Program-made: the position numbers and the translations under genes | The notes under the pieces: generated by a model | Database searches by the model: none | Told to the model about the DNA's origin: nothing | Seen by the model: only the letters and a program-made list of their open reading frames with translations | Assembly: GCA_030248225.1 (NCBI GenBank) | Contig: JASANE010009957.1 | Location: 1 to 64,000, forward strand | Direction: 5' to 3' | From: Trileptium ribeirensis | Taxonomy: Eukaryota > Nematoda > Enoplea > Enoplida > Thoracostomopsidae | DNA length: 64,000 nucleotides | In this document: in pieces, positions 34,090 to 44,100 of the stretch | Numbering within the stretch: the first letter of the stretch is position 1 | How the letters are laid out: each line of letters starts with the position of its first letter

Positions 34090-36185
34090 CATTTTTATGT
34101 GAAAGATGCATTACCACGGAAAATCTCAAAAGCCATGAAACATGGTGGACCTAGTTCGTCTAAACGTGAACACTCGAAAAATGGACCATGCAAATAACGA
34201 AACGGTATAAAACAGGAAAAATCTCCATATCGAAAATAAGAAAAAAGCGGCGAGTGACGGAGAAAACAAGACGAAATGATAGATCATGGATTGGCTTTGT
34301 GATGTTCGAATGGAAAATTCCATTCAAGCACATTTATCTATTGTGAGCTTTTGTCCGTATTCATTAAATGACATTCTGAGTGAGGAAGCAATGTTTGCGG
34401 TCTATTTGAGTATTATAGCATACGGAAAACGCGATTGGTAATCAATTAATTACGATCATGAAATGACTTGACAAATGAAGAAGCCAGGTGTACGCACCTA
34501 AAGCGGACTCACGCAAGAGTGAAGCAATATCAGCTTGATTCAAAAAATGATTGATGAAAAGACGGATGGCCAAATTACTGAATTTGGAATTGGTGTCCAA
34601 AAATGGTCAGGAAAATATATTGTAGACGATCAGGATAATGTAAGAGACAGGACATGGAGGGAGAAAAATAATTTAACGAACATCAGAGGATGTAAGCTCA
34701 AACGTGCTACAAATACGTGTTATGACTTTTTAAATTATCATGAAACATATAATTGAAAAAAAAGAAATGGCGAAGTTCGGAGTAGGAGCTACTGAACAAC
34801 CAAAACAGAAACCAAAAGTGCTGTCGAACAAAGTAACACGATCGGATCAAAAATCGCAATTGATATTTTACTATTGCGGGGACGCCTTTAATGTCCGGAT
34901 TGGTGAGAAATTAAAGTCCAATAGGCGAATTGAAACAGTATGCTAGACTTCGACCAAGGAAAATGCGTTTTATTATCCTTGCTGGGCACCCCAAGCTCCA
35001 GAACCTCCAACCACCGAAAAGAAGCATTAAATAGAAATAACGAAAACAGCGACAGTTGAAAAGAAACGATAGGACTCGATTGCAAATAAACGTTGAGAAC
35101 AAGCCAGGCCATTTATGACACAAGATACTCTTGGCAAATAAAGCTTCGGGTTTATGGGCAATACTTACGAGCGATAGAATAGAGAGTTGACTTCACTGTT
35201 AAGGAACATTTCTCGACGAACTGACTCGATCGGAAGTACAATACCGATGGAACCAATGTGAGGAATAGGTAGGCAACAACAACAATTGGGAGTTATCGAA
35301 GAGACCGAAGCGTTAAATGGCAAAAATAAGTGTTCGAAACCGATGGAAGTGTACCCAGGGAACAAGTATGGCACAAATATTATTTATGGACAAAGAAGAC
35401 TTCGAAAGACAAACTGGGATAAGCTAGAAAACAGATAAAAAAACAAAGGAGTCATGAGTCCGCTTGCCAAAAACATAAACAAAAAGGCACGGAACCTACT
35501 GGAAGAAATCGCAAAGTCCGCAAAAAAGTAAAGAGGCATCGAGTGAAAAAGACAAAACGCTTCAACGATTGCGTGATGGAATGGAGGAACTGACACCGGT
35601 AAATAATCGCTTAGGGAACGAAAACACGAAGTCGTAATTGGAGCTGAACAATTGCTGAATCAAGCACTACAGCAAGGATGTCAACTAATTCTAATAATAC
35701 AACGATTGTCGTGTCCAGTAATCCAATTACGACAAGTGCAACAACAATGCCAACATCCAGATAGTACATATTGAAATGGCGCAATAATTATTTCAGCAAA
35801 CGCAACGAAGTGCAGGCTGCACAACCGGAGCAACAACCGGTCTAACAACCGGCAATGAAACAGGATGAAAGACCGGTGGAAGAATAAGAAGCGAGGTGAA
35901 TACAAGTGATATGCCAACGGCGGGACGGCATGTATCGATATCTCGATTACTTGAAGGACCAGTTCCGTAACGCAGTGTTACATTTTGAAATCAATCCACA
36001 AGAACATTAACACGTGCCGATATCACCAGAGATCGTATAACATATAGCGCATCAAGTGTAACAGCCCGATTTTATAAAAAAGGAGAGAACGCTCGAACCG
36101 TGTCAAACTTCGTAGGGAACAAGGGAATGGACGGCCGAATACCGGTGGAGTGTGACCTCTGTGTGGACTATTGCGTAATTGTGAT
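34090..36185 (+). pseudogene. Decayed Lys/Glu/Gln-rich open frame, possibly retroelement gag
   Basis: The plus strand is purine-rich for 2 kb. It reads, across stops and frame changes, as Lys/Glu/Gln/Asn-rich protein: ISKAMKHGGPSSSKREHSKN (about 34124-34185), the open piece 34535-34756 and the open piece 34740-34946. A Q-rich part follows near 35270-35900, and then ADITRDRITYSASSVTARFY near 36018-36080, continuing to VECDLCVDYC near 36148. No zinc knuckle or known domain is recognised. The hydrophobic minus-strand frames throughout are the complement of this bias. It lies next to the LTR-like sequence at 36900, so a gag-type origin is an inference. Confidence 0.35.
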
Positions 36186-36895
36186 TTAATTATTTGATAT
36201 TGATAAAAATTTAGATCCCCTAAATACTTACGGATCCCCAAACAGGCGCTTAACCCCCCAATTTTCTAAGCCTAAAAGGACACCCAAAACAATCTAGATT
36301 CCACGATTTTTGGAGCCCAGGACACTTATCGGGTTCTCCCCTAACAGTTTGGTCGAAAACCGGGGCCGCCCACCCCCACGGGTCCGCTCAGGATTCCCTA
36401 AATTCAAGCGGGCCACCAAAATTTTGGGTTTTGTATGGCCAAATCGGCCTCTAACAGGCCTCCTATAAGTGCAATATTAAATTTTAAATTTTTATCAGTA
36501 GCCGGCCTGCCAGGGCATGATTCTGGTCCTGCCCCCGGCCGCCTACTGTTTTTCGATCACGAGATATCGGCAAAAAATGTGCCGATATCCCTATGAGCAA
36601 ACGGCACTCTGAGCGCCGTTATATTTTGTTTTCGAAATTCTCTCGCACCAACCAGGGCGAGGTTTAGTTGTTTTTGTTGATTTGCCGCTTGCCTGGGCCT
36701 TGTCTACTGCTCGTGCTCTACCAGCAGATTTTATCATATAACACCGTTGTCGGCTGACCAGCGATCATTGTTTATGTTCTATTAATGTACCATTCGTCCT
36801 ATAGCGGCGATGCCTTGTTGTCATTAACTGTTATACGTAGAAATGTGAGTGCCGCGAGATTGCCGTTTTAAATTTAAATTTACGCTTATTTGCGC
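36186..36895. other. GC-rich non-coding stretch
   Basis: The composition changes sharply at about 36190. CCCC-run words, AAACCGGGGCCGCCCACCCC and the near-symmetrical GGCCTGCCAGGGCATGATTC / TGGTCCTGCCCCCGGCCGCC are visible near 36500-36545. It is probably untranslated retroelement sequence. No gene is seen. Confidence 0.35.
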
Positions 36896-37740
36896 TGTTG
36901 GGATATCAGGGGGCCTCAACAATGCTGAGGGGTAGCTGCGTGGTATAAAAAGAACTGTCCCAGCTCGGAGGCGGGACCAGTCGAGTCGTTTGCTCGTAAA
37001 GTTCGGTTGGTTTTGGCGGTTGTCGCCATTGTTGGTTTCTCTCCCGCTTTTGTCTTGTTTTTCGGCTTTTCGTTTCGCCCGGGGAGCTTTTCGGCATGCA
37101 GCCGTGCGGAAGAGACCCGCCCGGGGTTTTCCGATACTTTTAAACTTTTGCTCGAGTTCAGGACCAGGGGCAGCCCTTGCGGGTGCTGGGACGTCCGTTG
37201 GATGCCTCGCGCTCCCGTAAGTGCTGCGCCCGCGCTGGGATGTGGGTTGAGCCTCGGACAAATTGTAATCAAAATCATGCCAAAATTGCAACAAAAAATG
37301 GAAGGTACCCTCGTTCTCGACTGGTTCCCCACCCCCTGGGTTGATTTTATCGTTCATGCTCAGGGGGTGAATTGTTCCGTGCACTATAACGTGTTGCGTT
37401 GTTGTTTGATGGCACATCGCTAAATTTCGGAGTAGGCGTTTTCTATCAGCAGTGTCTCTGGGTTAAATTGACTCAAGCGATCGTCAGGCGAACTTTTAAA
37501 TAAAAGAATTCTAGTGCCGCATCCTGGAAGTTATTGTTGTCTCGGGTGGACTCCTCGACAGCGGACGCGTGGAGGAGTTCCACCCGAGGTTCCTCCCAGA
37601 GTTCCAAAATTTTCATGTGTAGATCTAGAAATAGGGGCAGCCCTTGTGGGTGCTGGGGCGTCCGCCGGATGCCTCGCGCCCCCGTAAGTGCTGCGCCCGC
37701 GCTCCTGCGGTGCAGTCAGACAAATTAGCAAATTTCTAGG
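36896..37740 (+). repeat. LTR/promoter-like segment with internal direct repeat
   Basis: A TATA-like GGTATAAAAAGAACTG at 36941-36956 is followed by a GC-rich block. An 80-bp segment, GGGGCAGCCCTTGCGGGTGC ... CCCGTAAGTGCTGCGCCCGC, at about 37166-37243 recurs at about 37635-37712 with few changes, 469 bp apart. Both copies keep a CCCGTAAGTGC donor-like word. AATAAAAGAATTCTAGTGCC at 37499-37518 resembles AAATAAAAAGATCTAGTGTA at 45039, suggesting a shared retroelement 3' processing region. The long frames across it in both strands reflect GC content. Confidence 0.45.
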
Positions 37741-38829
37741 GTCAGGAATAGTGACCGTTTCGAGTTTGATCGCGGCAAGGTCCTAAGAACAAACTTTGGG
37801 TCGAGGGTTCCGCGTTTCTAAAAGAGCCCTAGCTGGCTCACCGGGCATCATTTCGTCATCCCCATTTAAGCCGGCACTCGTTAAAAGACAGCAACTCCCA
37901 GTAATTCTTAGATTAGCTTCGGGACCGGCTGAGCCAAGAACGGTGCCCGTGTTCTAAGAAACCTCGTTTCTGAGGGTAGGCAATGTTCTTTCGATCAAAA
38001 AAAAGGGAGAAAGGGTAATATCATAGGGTGCGAAGAATTCCTCTTAAATCATAACTTAGGTAGCGTTGGGGGGGTGCATTGTAGTAACATTATAATAGTG
38101 ATGCTTTCAAAATTTCTTTGTGTGTTGAATAATTATGTTATCAAAAGAGGGAGCGCCCCAAAATAAATATCTGACGTGTGCATTTTTGTAGGCGAAATAG
38201 CTTGATCTTGACCAGGTACCCCCAGTTGCGCGAAAACGTAGGTCCCTCTAAGGTATGTTGAATACTGTCTGACCCAACGTTTCTTCTAGTTACATCAAGG
38301 CCCCATTCAAATCATACGCAATTTCACCCCTGTAGTCAGTCTAAATTTTTAACGCTCCAGCTAACCCCGCTCGCGCCCGCATCCCAGCTCGCTCCACAAA
38401 TGACTTGTTTCGGTGTCCAGGTTCCTAAGCGTATCAAGGCAAATATTTCCCCACCTTCCATATAATCCTCAAATACAGTAGACTGATAAGGACTAGTCAG
38501 CTGGGACTTGTGTCAAACTAGGATCAAACAAAACCTTTACAAAATGGGTTCCGCCGTTAGGAAATCTCGGCCCTGGCATAAGGCATAGGATTCGATAACC
38601 GGAAATGAGGGAAAGACGGGTCCGCCCTGTTACCTGTGAGCAGGCTTAGGGGATGACCCTCCCTCAAGGGGACCTCCATACCACTAGACACGCGGGCCAT
38701 TATAGGGGCCAGGCCGAACACCCTGGTAAACCCGCCGGCGGCCTACTAAGCTAAGCGGTTCCTATCGGTCTGACCAGAGTCCACCGGGTAATCGTGTAAG
38801 CCGGGGTTGTCCGGGCACCACCGGGAACA
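37741..38829. other. GC-richer gene-free stretch
   Basis: Compositionally this resembles untranslated retroelement sequence (for example CCGGAAATGAGGGAAAGACG near 38601 and CTCCCTCAAGGGGACCTCCA near 38660). No recognised domain appears in any frame. Confidence 0.3.
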
Positions 38830-39315
38830 TTGAGTGTGGTGCAGCTGGGATCCCTTAGGGCCAGAACTGGTCCTAGTACAAAGTACAAGAAGAATACGGG
38901 GAAATACTACAATAGTACTGAGATGACGGTAGAATGGGTAACGATAGAAATGCTGGTTGCCATGAAAGAGAATATACTCAACGGACAGGATGGCACGCAT
39001 TACAAAGACGAACAAGAAATATACAGCAGTGATTCAATGTGCCATCCGGATACAAAAAATTCTCAAAGAATTCCGCTGGTGAAATGTCTCAAGACGACAC
39101 GGACATTGATGCATAATGTTCGGAAAATTATAGTCTTCCCAACGTACTCTGACGGTATTATTACAACACAGCTCCGAAAGTATATGTGGCAAGAGAAATT
39201 ATCGAAGCGGGGGCTGGCATTAAAAACGTTATCAGTTCAAGCAGTCAACATATTCAAAGATGGCGCATCAGGGTGTAGCAACAGCGTTGCCTTCGACTTC
39301 CTAAATAGTAATTGA
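38830..39315 (+). CDS. Unclassified 161-codon open frame
   Basis: An ATG-initiated frame of 161 codons, basic and Lys/Thr-rich (MSVVQLGSLRARTGPSTKYK start; SNSVAFDFLNSN end), in a region otherwise full of stops. No domain, signal peptide or membrane segment is recognised. It sits between retroelement-like segments and may be a remnant of one. Length alone is weak support, although its A-rich third positions are not simple repeats. Confidence 0.2.
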   Translation: MSVVQLGSLRARTGPSTKYKKNTGKYYNSTEMTVEWVTIEMLVAMKENILNGQDGTHYKDEQEIYSSDSMCHPDTKNSQRIPLVKCLKTTRTLMHNVRKIIVFPTYSDGIITTQLRKYMWQEKLSKRGLALKTLSVQAVNIFKDGASGCSNSVAFDFLNSN

Positions 39316-40377
39316 AATGAAGAAAAAATTGTGGGGAAAAGAGAATTTAAACGAGCAAAAGTCAAATTTGTTGGTTTATACACCATAATAAGACCCGATT
39401 TTTAAATACCATCCATGAGGTAGTACAGCGGTTCATGGATCGGATAGCGATGCAGCGTAAGTATCCAGCGCAGAACGAAATAGCAATGTAACGGCGTAAT
39501 GCTTGAGGATACTGAGAACTAAAGTAGTGGGTGCCTCTATTGCGAGAGCTTGAACTCTCCTACTGTTTCTCCTGCGCAGACAGTATGTGCCTCAGTAGCC
39601 TCAGATAGGAATGTAGCTAGGACATTGTATTCTGTTCCTCAGGTGCAAAACCCGTATTAATAATTAAATAAACGGTAAAGAAACTTGTATTGCAAATACG
39701 ATCTGGTCAACTATGCATGTTAATTCCTGGTGCTGAAAAAACATAAATTTAACCTTTAACGACACCGCCAACAGGATAATAACACTGTCAAGCAAACTTG
39801 CCAGGGATTTTTTAAATCATTGCCTTAAGAACCAAACATCGCGCTATATTCGACTCTGATGATAAACTTTGATGTTATTATAATAATTTTCTGTTTATGA
39901 TGTCATAATGATTTTTTGTTTATCTTTAATGATTTGTCATTTTCAGACATTGGGTGACTCTCGGATTGAGAGAAAAATCCGGGCGGCTCTGAATGAAGAA
40001 ATAAATCAAAAACAATTTCGGTATCCGATCCGATAGAAAGGTAATACAGCGCCAGTGTAATGCGCATTGTTATGCGCAGATGGTGGAGGGTCGTTCAAAA
40101 CAATAAAAGGAGGAATCGCTGTTGCTAGATTCTGTCAGATTAACGAAGCAGGGAAACATGATGGTGCTCTCACTGGGTGGGACAAATTTAGGACTTCCGT
40201 ATCTGACGTGCCGGGGTTCGCCAGGTAAAACGTCCCCTGTTAGCTCTCACATGAGGCGAGTAACCTAATGTGGCATAGCTCTCATGTAGCATCAGTATAA
40301 GATGTCAGTATATGATATAAGGGATTCTGGAGGCGGCACAGGTGACCCTGGGGACAAGACGTTATATCATTAGAAAA
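39316..40377. other. Gene-free stretch with a short coding-like patch
   Basis: Near 40075-40210 the plus strand reads ADGGGSFKTIKGGIAVARFC then QINEAGKHDG, a patch of about 45 codons without domain recognition. The rest shows no supported feature. Confidence 0.25.
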
Positions 40378-40490
40378 AAGACAGCTCCGAGGTTCGGGAC
40401 CCCGACTTAGGCCTACGCTTAGTGTATGTCTCATATAGAGACATAAGCTTAGGATAAAAAGGCATAGGCTTAGTATATCGAGATATATGC
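40378..40490 (-). repeat. TAAGCC-rich dispersed repeat, copy 2 (inverted)
   Basis: On the minus strand it reads TCGATATACTAAGCCTATGC, TATATGAGACATACACTAAG, CGTAGGCCTAAGTCGGGGTC, then CCGAACCTCGGAGCTGTCTT TTTT. The order matches 11940-12070. Confidence 0.7.
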
Positions 40491-41404
40491 ATTACATTTT
40501 GCCCCATGAGGTTTAGCTTGGCCGAGCCGTCTATGAAACCTAAAAGATTACTTACGTTTTTAAAGTCATAGTTTATATTTCGGGATATTTTACATAGCTA
40601 GTATCCTTTACCTCAATATTGGACGATGGTTGATTTTTGGCGAAATTGGAATAACTGTCTGGGGTTTAGTAAGTGTAAGGGGTTTACCAGGCTACCGGGA
40701 GGGTTCACGGTCCGAACCCGCTCCAAATCCCTAAAATTTCGTAAAAACCTGGGTTTATCACTTTTTCATCTATTATATCCCTCCGTCCCTTCTGCGTCCG
40801 TGTGTTTTAGTTTTTCTTGTTTTCGCATTTTGTTTTGTTTTAAAGCTAATTTGCGTAATTAGCATTATTTTCGTTTAGTAGCTAACATGTTAGCTTCTCT
40901 TTAGTTTTCTGATTTCAGTCTTAGACGAACTTTCGCAGAGTAGGGTAGCACGCCCACGCATCGTTATCGATCCGCTTGAATTATACGTCATAGTTTTGGA
41001 TTTTTTTGGTTGTCAGTTTTTGACTAAGTTAATCGCCAGGCGAACTACTAGTTCTGGGTTTCTTGCCATTATTTAATGTTTGATTGGAATTACCTAGCTA
41101 CTACGCTACGTTGCTTTTGAACTTCAACTGAAGTTTGAGTTTATATATGTGAACCGGCTTTGGTTTTGACTTTTGCGGATCTGATAGATGAATGCTAAAC
41201 GTAAGTGAACCGCTGCTGCTCATCTGGTTATGGGGATAGCAACAAGTCTAACCCAACTTTGCAATCATTAACGTTGAGCTTACGGTACTACACAAATAGG
41301 CATTTACTAAATTATTAATTTACTTTATTCCTACTATATTTCCGAATTAAACTTGAGAGAGAGCAAGAGCGTTAATTAATAATAACCGTACTCGAATTAA
41401 CACG
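40491..41404 (+). other. Upstream part of leader region B
   Basis: Non-coding. It contains TTAGCTAACATGTTAGCTTC at 40877 (compare TTATTAGCTAACCTATGCTT at 46594, in the same relative position before array C) and AATCGCCAGGCGAACTACTA at 41030 (compare CGATCGTCAGGCGAACTTTT at 37480). These parallels suggest the 5' ends of related LTR elements, but no matching pair of LTRs was found. Confidence 0.4.
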
Positions 41405-41790
41405 CGCTTAGCTGATCCGTCCGGCAGCAGGAACGTTAACATAAGAAACGTAAATAGTATAATTCTAAGACCTTAGGATAAAGTAATCAAATAAACGTAC
41501 GAGTCAATCCGTCCGGCGGGTACGTACCAACCCAAAAGGGAAGGTTATAAATATTAATTACTCAGGATCTATCAGTGATCCGTCCGGCACTGGTAGCTCT
41601 AAGGAAACTAAGTAGTGTAATTCTAAGGAAGAGGTTAAGGTACTCAGATAAACGTGCGAGTTGATCCGTCCGGCGACTACGTACCAACCTCAAAAGAGGA
41701 AAGCATAATGAAGTACCATTGTAAATCTAAGACACCGGTAAGGTATTCAAATAAACGTGCGGGCTGATCTGTCCGGCAGTCTCGTACAAA
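41405..41790 (+). repeat. Leader-type repeat array B (5 units)
   Basis: The core TGATCCGTCCGGC or a one- or two-base variant lies at 41413-41425, 41505-41517, 41576-41588, 41662-41674 and 41765-41777 (spacing 92, 71, 86 and 103). Alternate units are led by AATCAAATAAACGTACGAG-like sequence and followed by GTACGTACCAACC-like sequence. The unit order TAAGACCTTAGGATAAAGTA ATCAAATAAACGTACGAG then core aligns with array C (TAAGGTCTAGGTTGAGATAA TCAAGTAATTGTGCAGTG then core). Confidence 0.8.
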
Positions 41791-42254
41791 CCTCACAAGA
41801 GTGTTGGGGTTGGTGCCTTTTCACACCTAAAATTTTTCAATTTCTATTTACAACACTGGGGCCGGCCTCCACTCCCGCCTTAGTATTCCCTGTCGTCCTC
41901 GGCATGGAATATGAGCGTATAATTGCGTAAAGTCTAAATATAACCTGTTACGTTAACCTAACTACTAGCTATGTATTTAACTCTAAATATATAAAATATA
42001 TTAAACCTCTATAAATCTCAAAATTCCCCCCTACCATCATATCTCCCAAAACCCAAATTTTATACATATATACTTAAAAACCTCTTAAAACTTATTCTTT
42101 CCTAAACACCCTATTTCCTAACACATATTTCATATTCACCCACCCTCTTTTACTATAAGTAAAATTACACCAAATTTCATTTTTTCTCCCTTTCCTACTT
42201 TTTCAACCAAAATTCGGCACTCTTGGGTTGGGGGGAAAAATCAGGGAATCGTCG
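41791..42254. other. Pyrimidine/AT-rich gene-free stretch
   Basis: The stretch consists of C- and T-rich words interspersed with AAATATA and has no gene. Its composition resembles 43740-44100. Confidence 0.35.
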
Positions 42255-42600
42255 TACAGCGATGATTTGGTACCATTCGACTCAGCTCGACGAGGCGAGT
42301 TCAACGGTACCAAATTTGACCATATTCCAACAACTTTGAAATTTTTCAAATTTTGCCCTCAGTACTAAGGGGGACCCGGTACTTTGAAAAATCGAGAAAA
42401 AATTTTTATGAGCAAAATAGACATAAGTAGCATAGATACACGCAGAATGACGAGACAAATTCAACCGTTCCTTATTTATCATGATATTTTCACTCTTTAG
42501 CTAGTTATGGCTGAAAAACCATTTTTGAACTACTGAGCTCCACGAGAAGACTTCAACGATATAAAATGTTACCATATTCAAAATATATTTCTTAACTTTT
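42255..42600. repeat. Inverted GGTACC element and decayed direct copy
   Basis: TTTGGTACCATTCGACTCAG at 42266 and CGAGTTCAACGGTACCAAAT at 42295 form an imperfect hairpin around GCTCGACGAGG. A decayed second copy (GAACTACTGAGCTCCACGAG AAGACTTCAACGATATAAAA ... TTACCATATTC) starts near 42525. GACCATATTCCAACAACTTT near 42317 corresponds to TACCATATTCAAAATATATT in the second. Confidence 0.55.
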
Positions 42601-42674
42601 AGGCTAATTTCAATAATATATTAACTAATCACATTAAATATAGTAATGGCTGCCCGCGGACGCCCAACAAATAA

Positions 42675-42929
42675 AAGATTTATTGCAGATATCTTCATGC
42701 AACGGTCAATCATCACAACCGCCTGTTCGTTAACCCAGACAACGTCCATGCCCACACCCAGAACATCGATGGCCTCTGGGGAACCCTTAAGAGCTTCATG
42801 ATGCGTCGACAAGGCATACCCGACACATTGTTCCACCGTACTTTGATCGAGTTTCAGTGGCGCCGCCGTTTCTCCCACAACATCCTCGGAGCTGTAGTGG
42901 GCCAAATTCGGGATCATCATCCTTTTTAA
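42675..42929 (+). pseudogene. Merlin / IS1016-type transposase C-terminal fragment
   Basis: The plus frame from after an in-frame TAA (42672-42674) to TAA 42927-42929 encodes 84 residues. It contains ATVNHHNRLFVNPDNVHAHT then QNIDGLWGTLKSFMMRRQGI, LIEFQWRRRFSHN and a short tail ending IRDHHPF. The TVNH....V.P....HTQ.I..LW..LK...RR pattern and the E/QWR.RF tail are diagnostic of ISXO2/IS1016-like transposases (eukaryotic Merlin elements). The acidic residue after HTQNI is Asp rather than the usual Glu. The N-terminal two-thirds with the first two catalytic acids is not found upstream, so this is a fragment. The 99-codon minus-strand frame over it is a shadow. Confidence 0.8.
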
Positions 42930-42959
42930 TTGTAAGTTGTTATAATTTACGTTGCAATA

Positions 42960-43095
42960 TAAATGTTAGACTAAGCCTAAGCCTAAGCCTTAGACTAAGA
43001 CTAAGCCTAAGTCTTAGACTAAGCCTGAGCCTTATACTAAGCCTAAGCCGGGGGGCTCCGCCCCCCCGGACCCCCCGTACTAAGCTGTTCTCCCA
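42960..43095 (+). repeat. Telomere-like (TAAGCC)n tract with GC hairpin
   Basis: About 14 imperfect six-base units (TAAGCC, TTAGAC, TAAGAC) run from 42967 to 43050, followed by GGGGGGCTCCGCCCCCCC, GGACCCCCCGTACTAAG and CTGTTCT. On the minus strand the units read GGCTTA, a rotation of TTAGGC, the nematode telomere repeat. The same GC hairpin and CTAAGCTGTTCT end occur in the other copies, so it is a dispersed element rather than a captured telomere. Confidence 0.75.
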
Positions 43096-44100
43096 CTAAA
43101 CCTAATCACGATATGACCAATGAAAAAATCCATCCATTTAAACGCATAAGAATTTCATTTAAAAATATCAGTTTTCGCTTGCATTGAAAGTATCGGGCTC
43201 CATATGTCGTTACCCTGACTACCTACGGACGTACCATACACCGTTCGATAGCGCATGGGATCTTCTATTTTATGTCCAAACTTGAGCCAAATCGGTCCAT
43301 TCAATAAAAAGTTATGGTAAAAAATGTAAAAAAACCCAAAATCCATATTTTTAAAAAAAATTCCGACCCCTCAAATTAGGGCCCCTTGCTGAAGCCTCCT
43401 TAAGAGTTAGAGCCCTGAAACCTTCTCCATTGGAAAGAGCGGGAAAAATTACCCCCCGGGGGGTTAGGGGCGGGGAGAATCTTAAAGCGAAGCTTTAGGA
43501 AAAAAATTGCCAGAAAAGCCTCCATATCCCCCAAAAATCCGAATAAAAGAATGTTGAATCAGCATATCGGAGGTTATACCTGAAAAGGGGTGACCCTGAT
43601 CTCGAAGAGATCGGTTTTGGGGGTGAGAGATGATTGGGGGTCCAGACAATATGGGGGCTATACCTGAAAAGATGGTGGGCCCCTTCCCTGATTTTTCCCC
43701 CCAAGCCAAGGAGGGCCCAAAATTCAAACCCCTCCATCTCACCCAAAATTAAATCAATCTCCCTAAAATTTTCATATTTTTTCCCTGACTACCCCTATTC
43801 ATATATCTAATCTACCCCTTCCCCTCTCTCTACTTTTCATAAATTTCATTTTTTTATTAGAATCCCATTTGTCCACATTTTTCAAATACCTTCCATTTTT
43901 CCAAAACTTATTCCCTACTTCTCATATTTCTAGTACAAACTTCCCTACCTACCCCCATGACTATATTAAAATTTTACCACCCATCTCCCACTACTTTTTC
44001 CAAACCACCCTTCCTTCTTTCACCCCATTTTCCTAATTTGTTTTTAAATTTTCATTTAATTTCTTTAAATACATATTATATATATTAAAAATATAATATA
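43096..44100. other. Gene-free, homopurine/homopyrimidine-biased stretch
   Basis: Bases 43430-43760 contain G- and A-run words on the plus strand and open minus-strand frames produced by that bias. A near-duplicate GGTTATACCTGAAAAGGGGT (43569) / GGCTATACCTGAAAAGATGG (43656) lies 87 bp apart. Bases 43740-44060 are strongly pyrimidine-rich (TTTCC/CCCTA words). No gene is recognised. Confidence 0.4.

Noticed and set aside
36824..37423. Long overlapping frames on both strands (up to 197 codons)
   Set aside because: They overlap each other in several frames within a GC-rich stretch that also contains a direct repeat. Composition explains them, and no domain is seen.
41405..41790. CRISPR-like array of regularly spaced cores
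   Set aside because: The cores are only 11-13 bp, the spacers are themselves homologous between units, and the setting is eukaryotic. It is a retroelement-type tandem array.
42621..42920. 99-codon minus-strand frame
   Set aside because: It is the antisense shadow of the Merlin transposase fragment, which has clear family motifs on the plus strand.
42960..43095. A true chromosome end or internal telomere
   Set aside because: The units are imperfect, only about 14 long, and linked to a GC hairpin that recurs at other loci. It is a dispersed element.
43482..43746. Two overlapping minus-strand frames of 83-86 codons
   Set aside because: They arise from purine-run bias, and each shows low-complexity Gly/Ser/Phe/Pro content without a domain.
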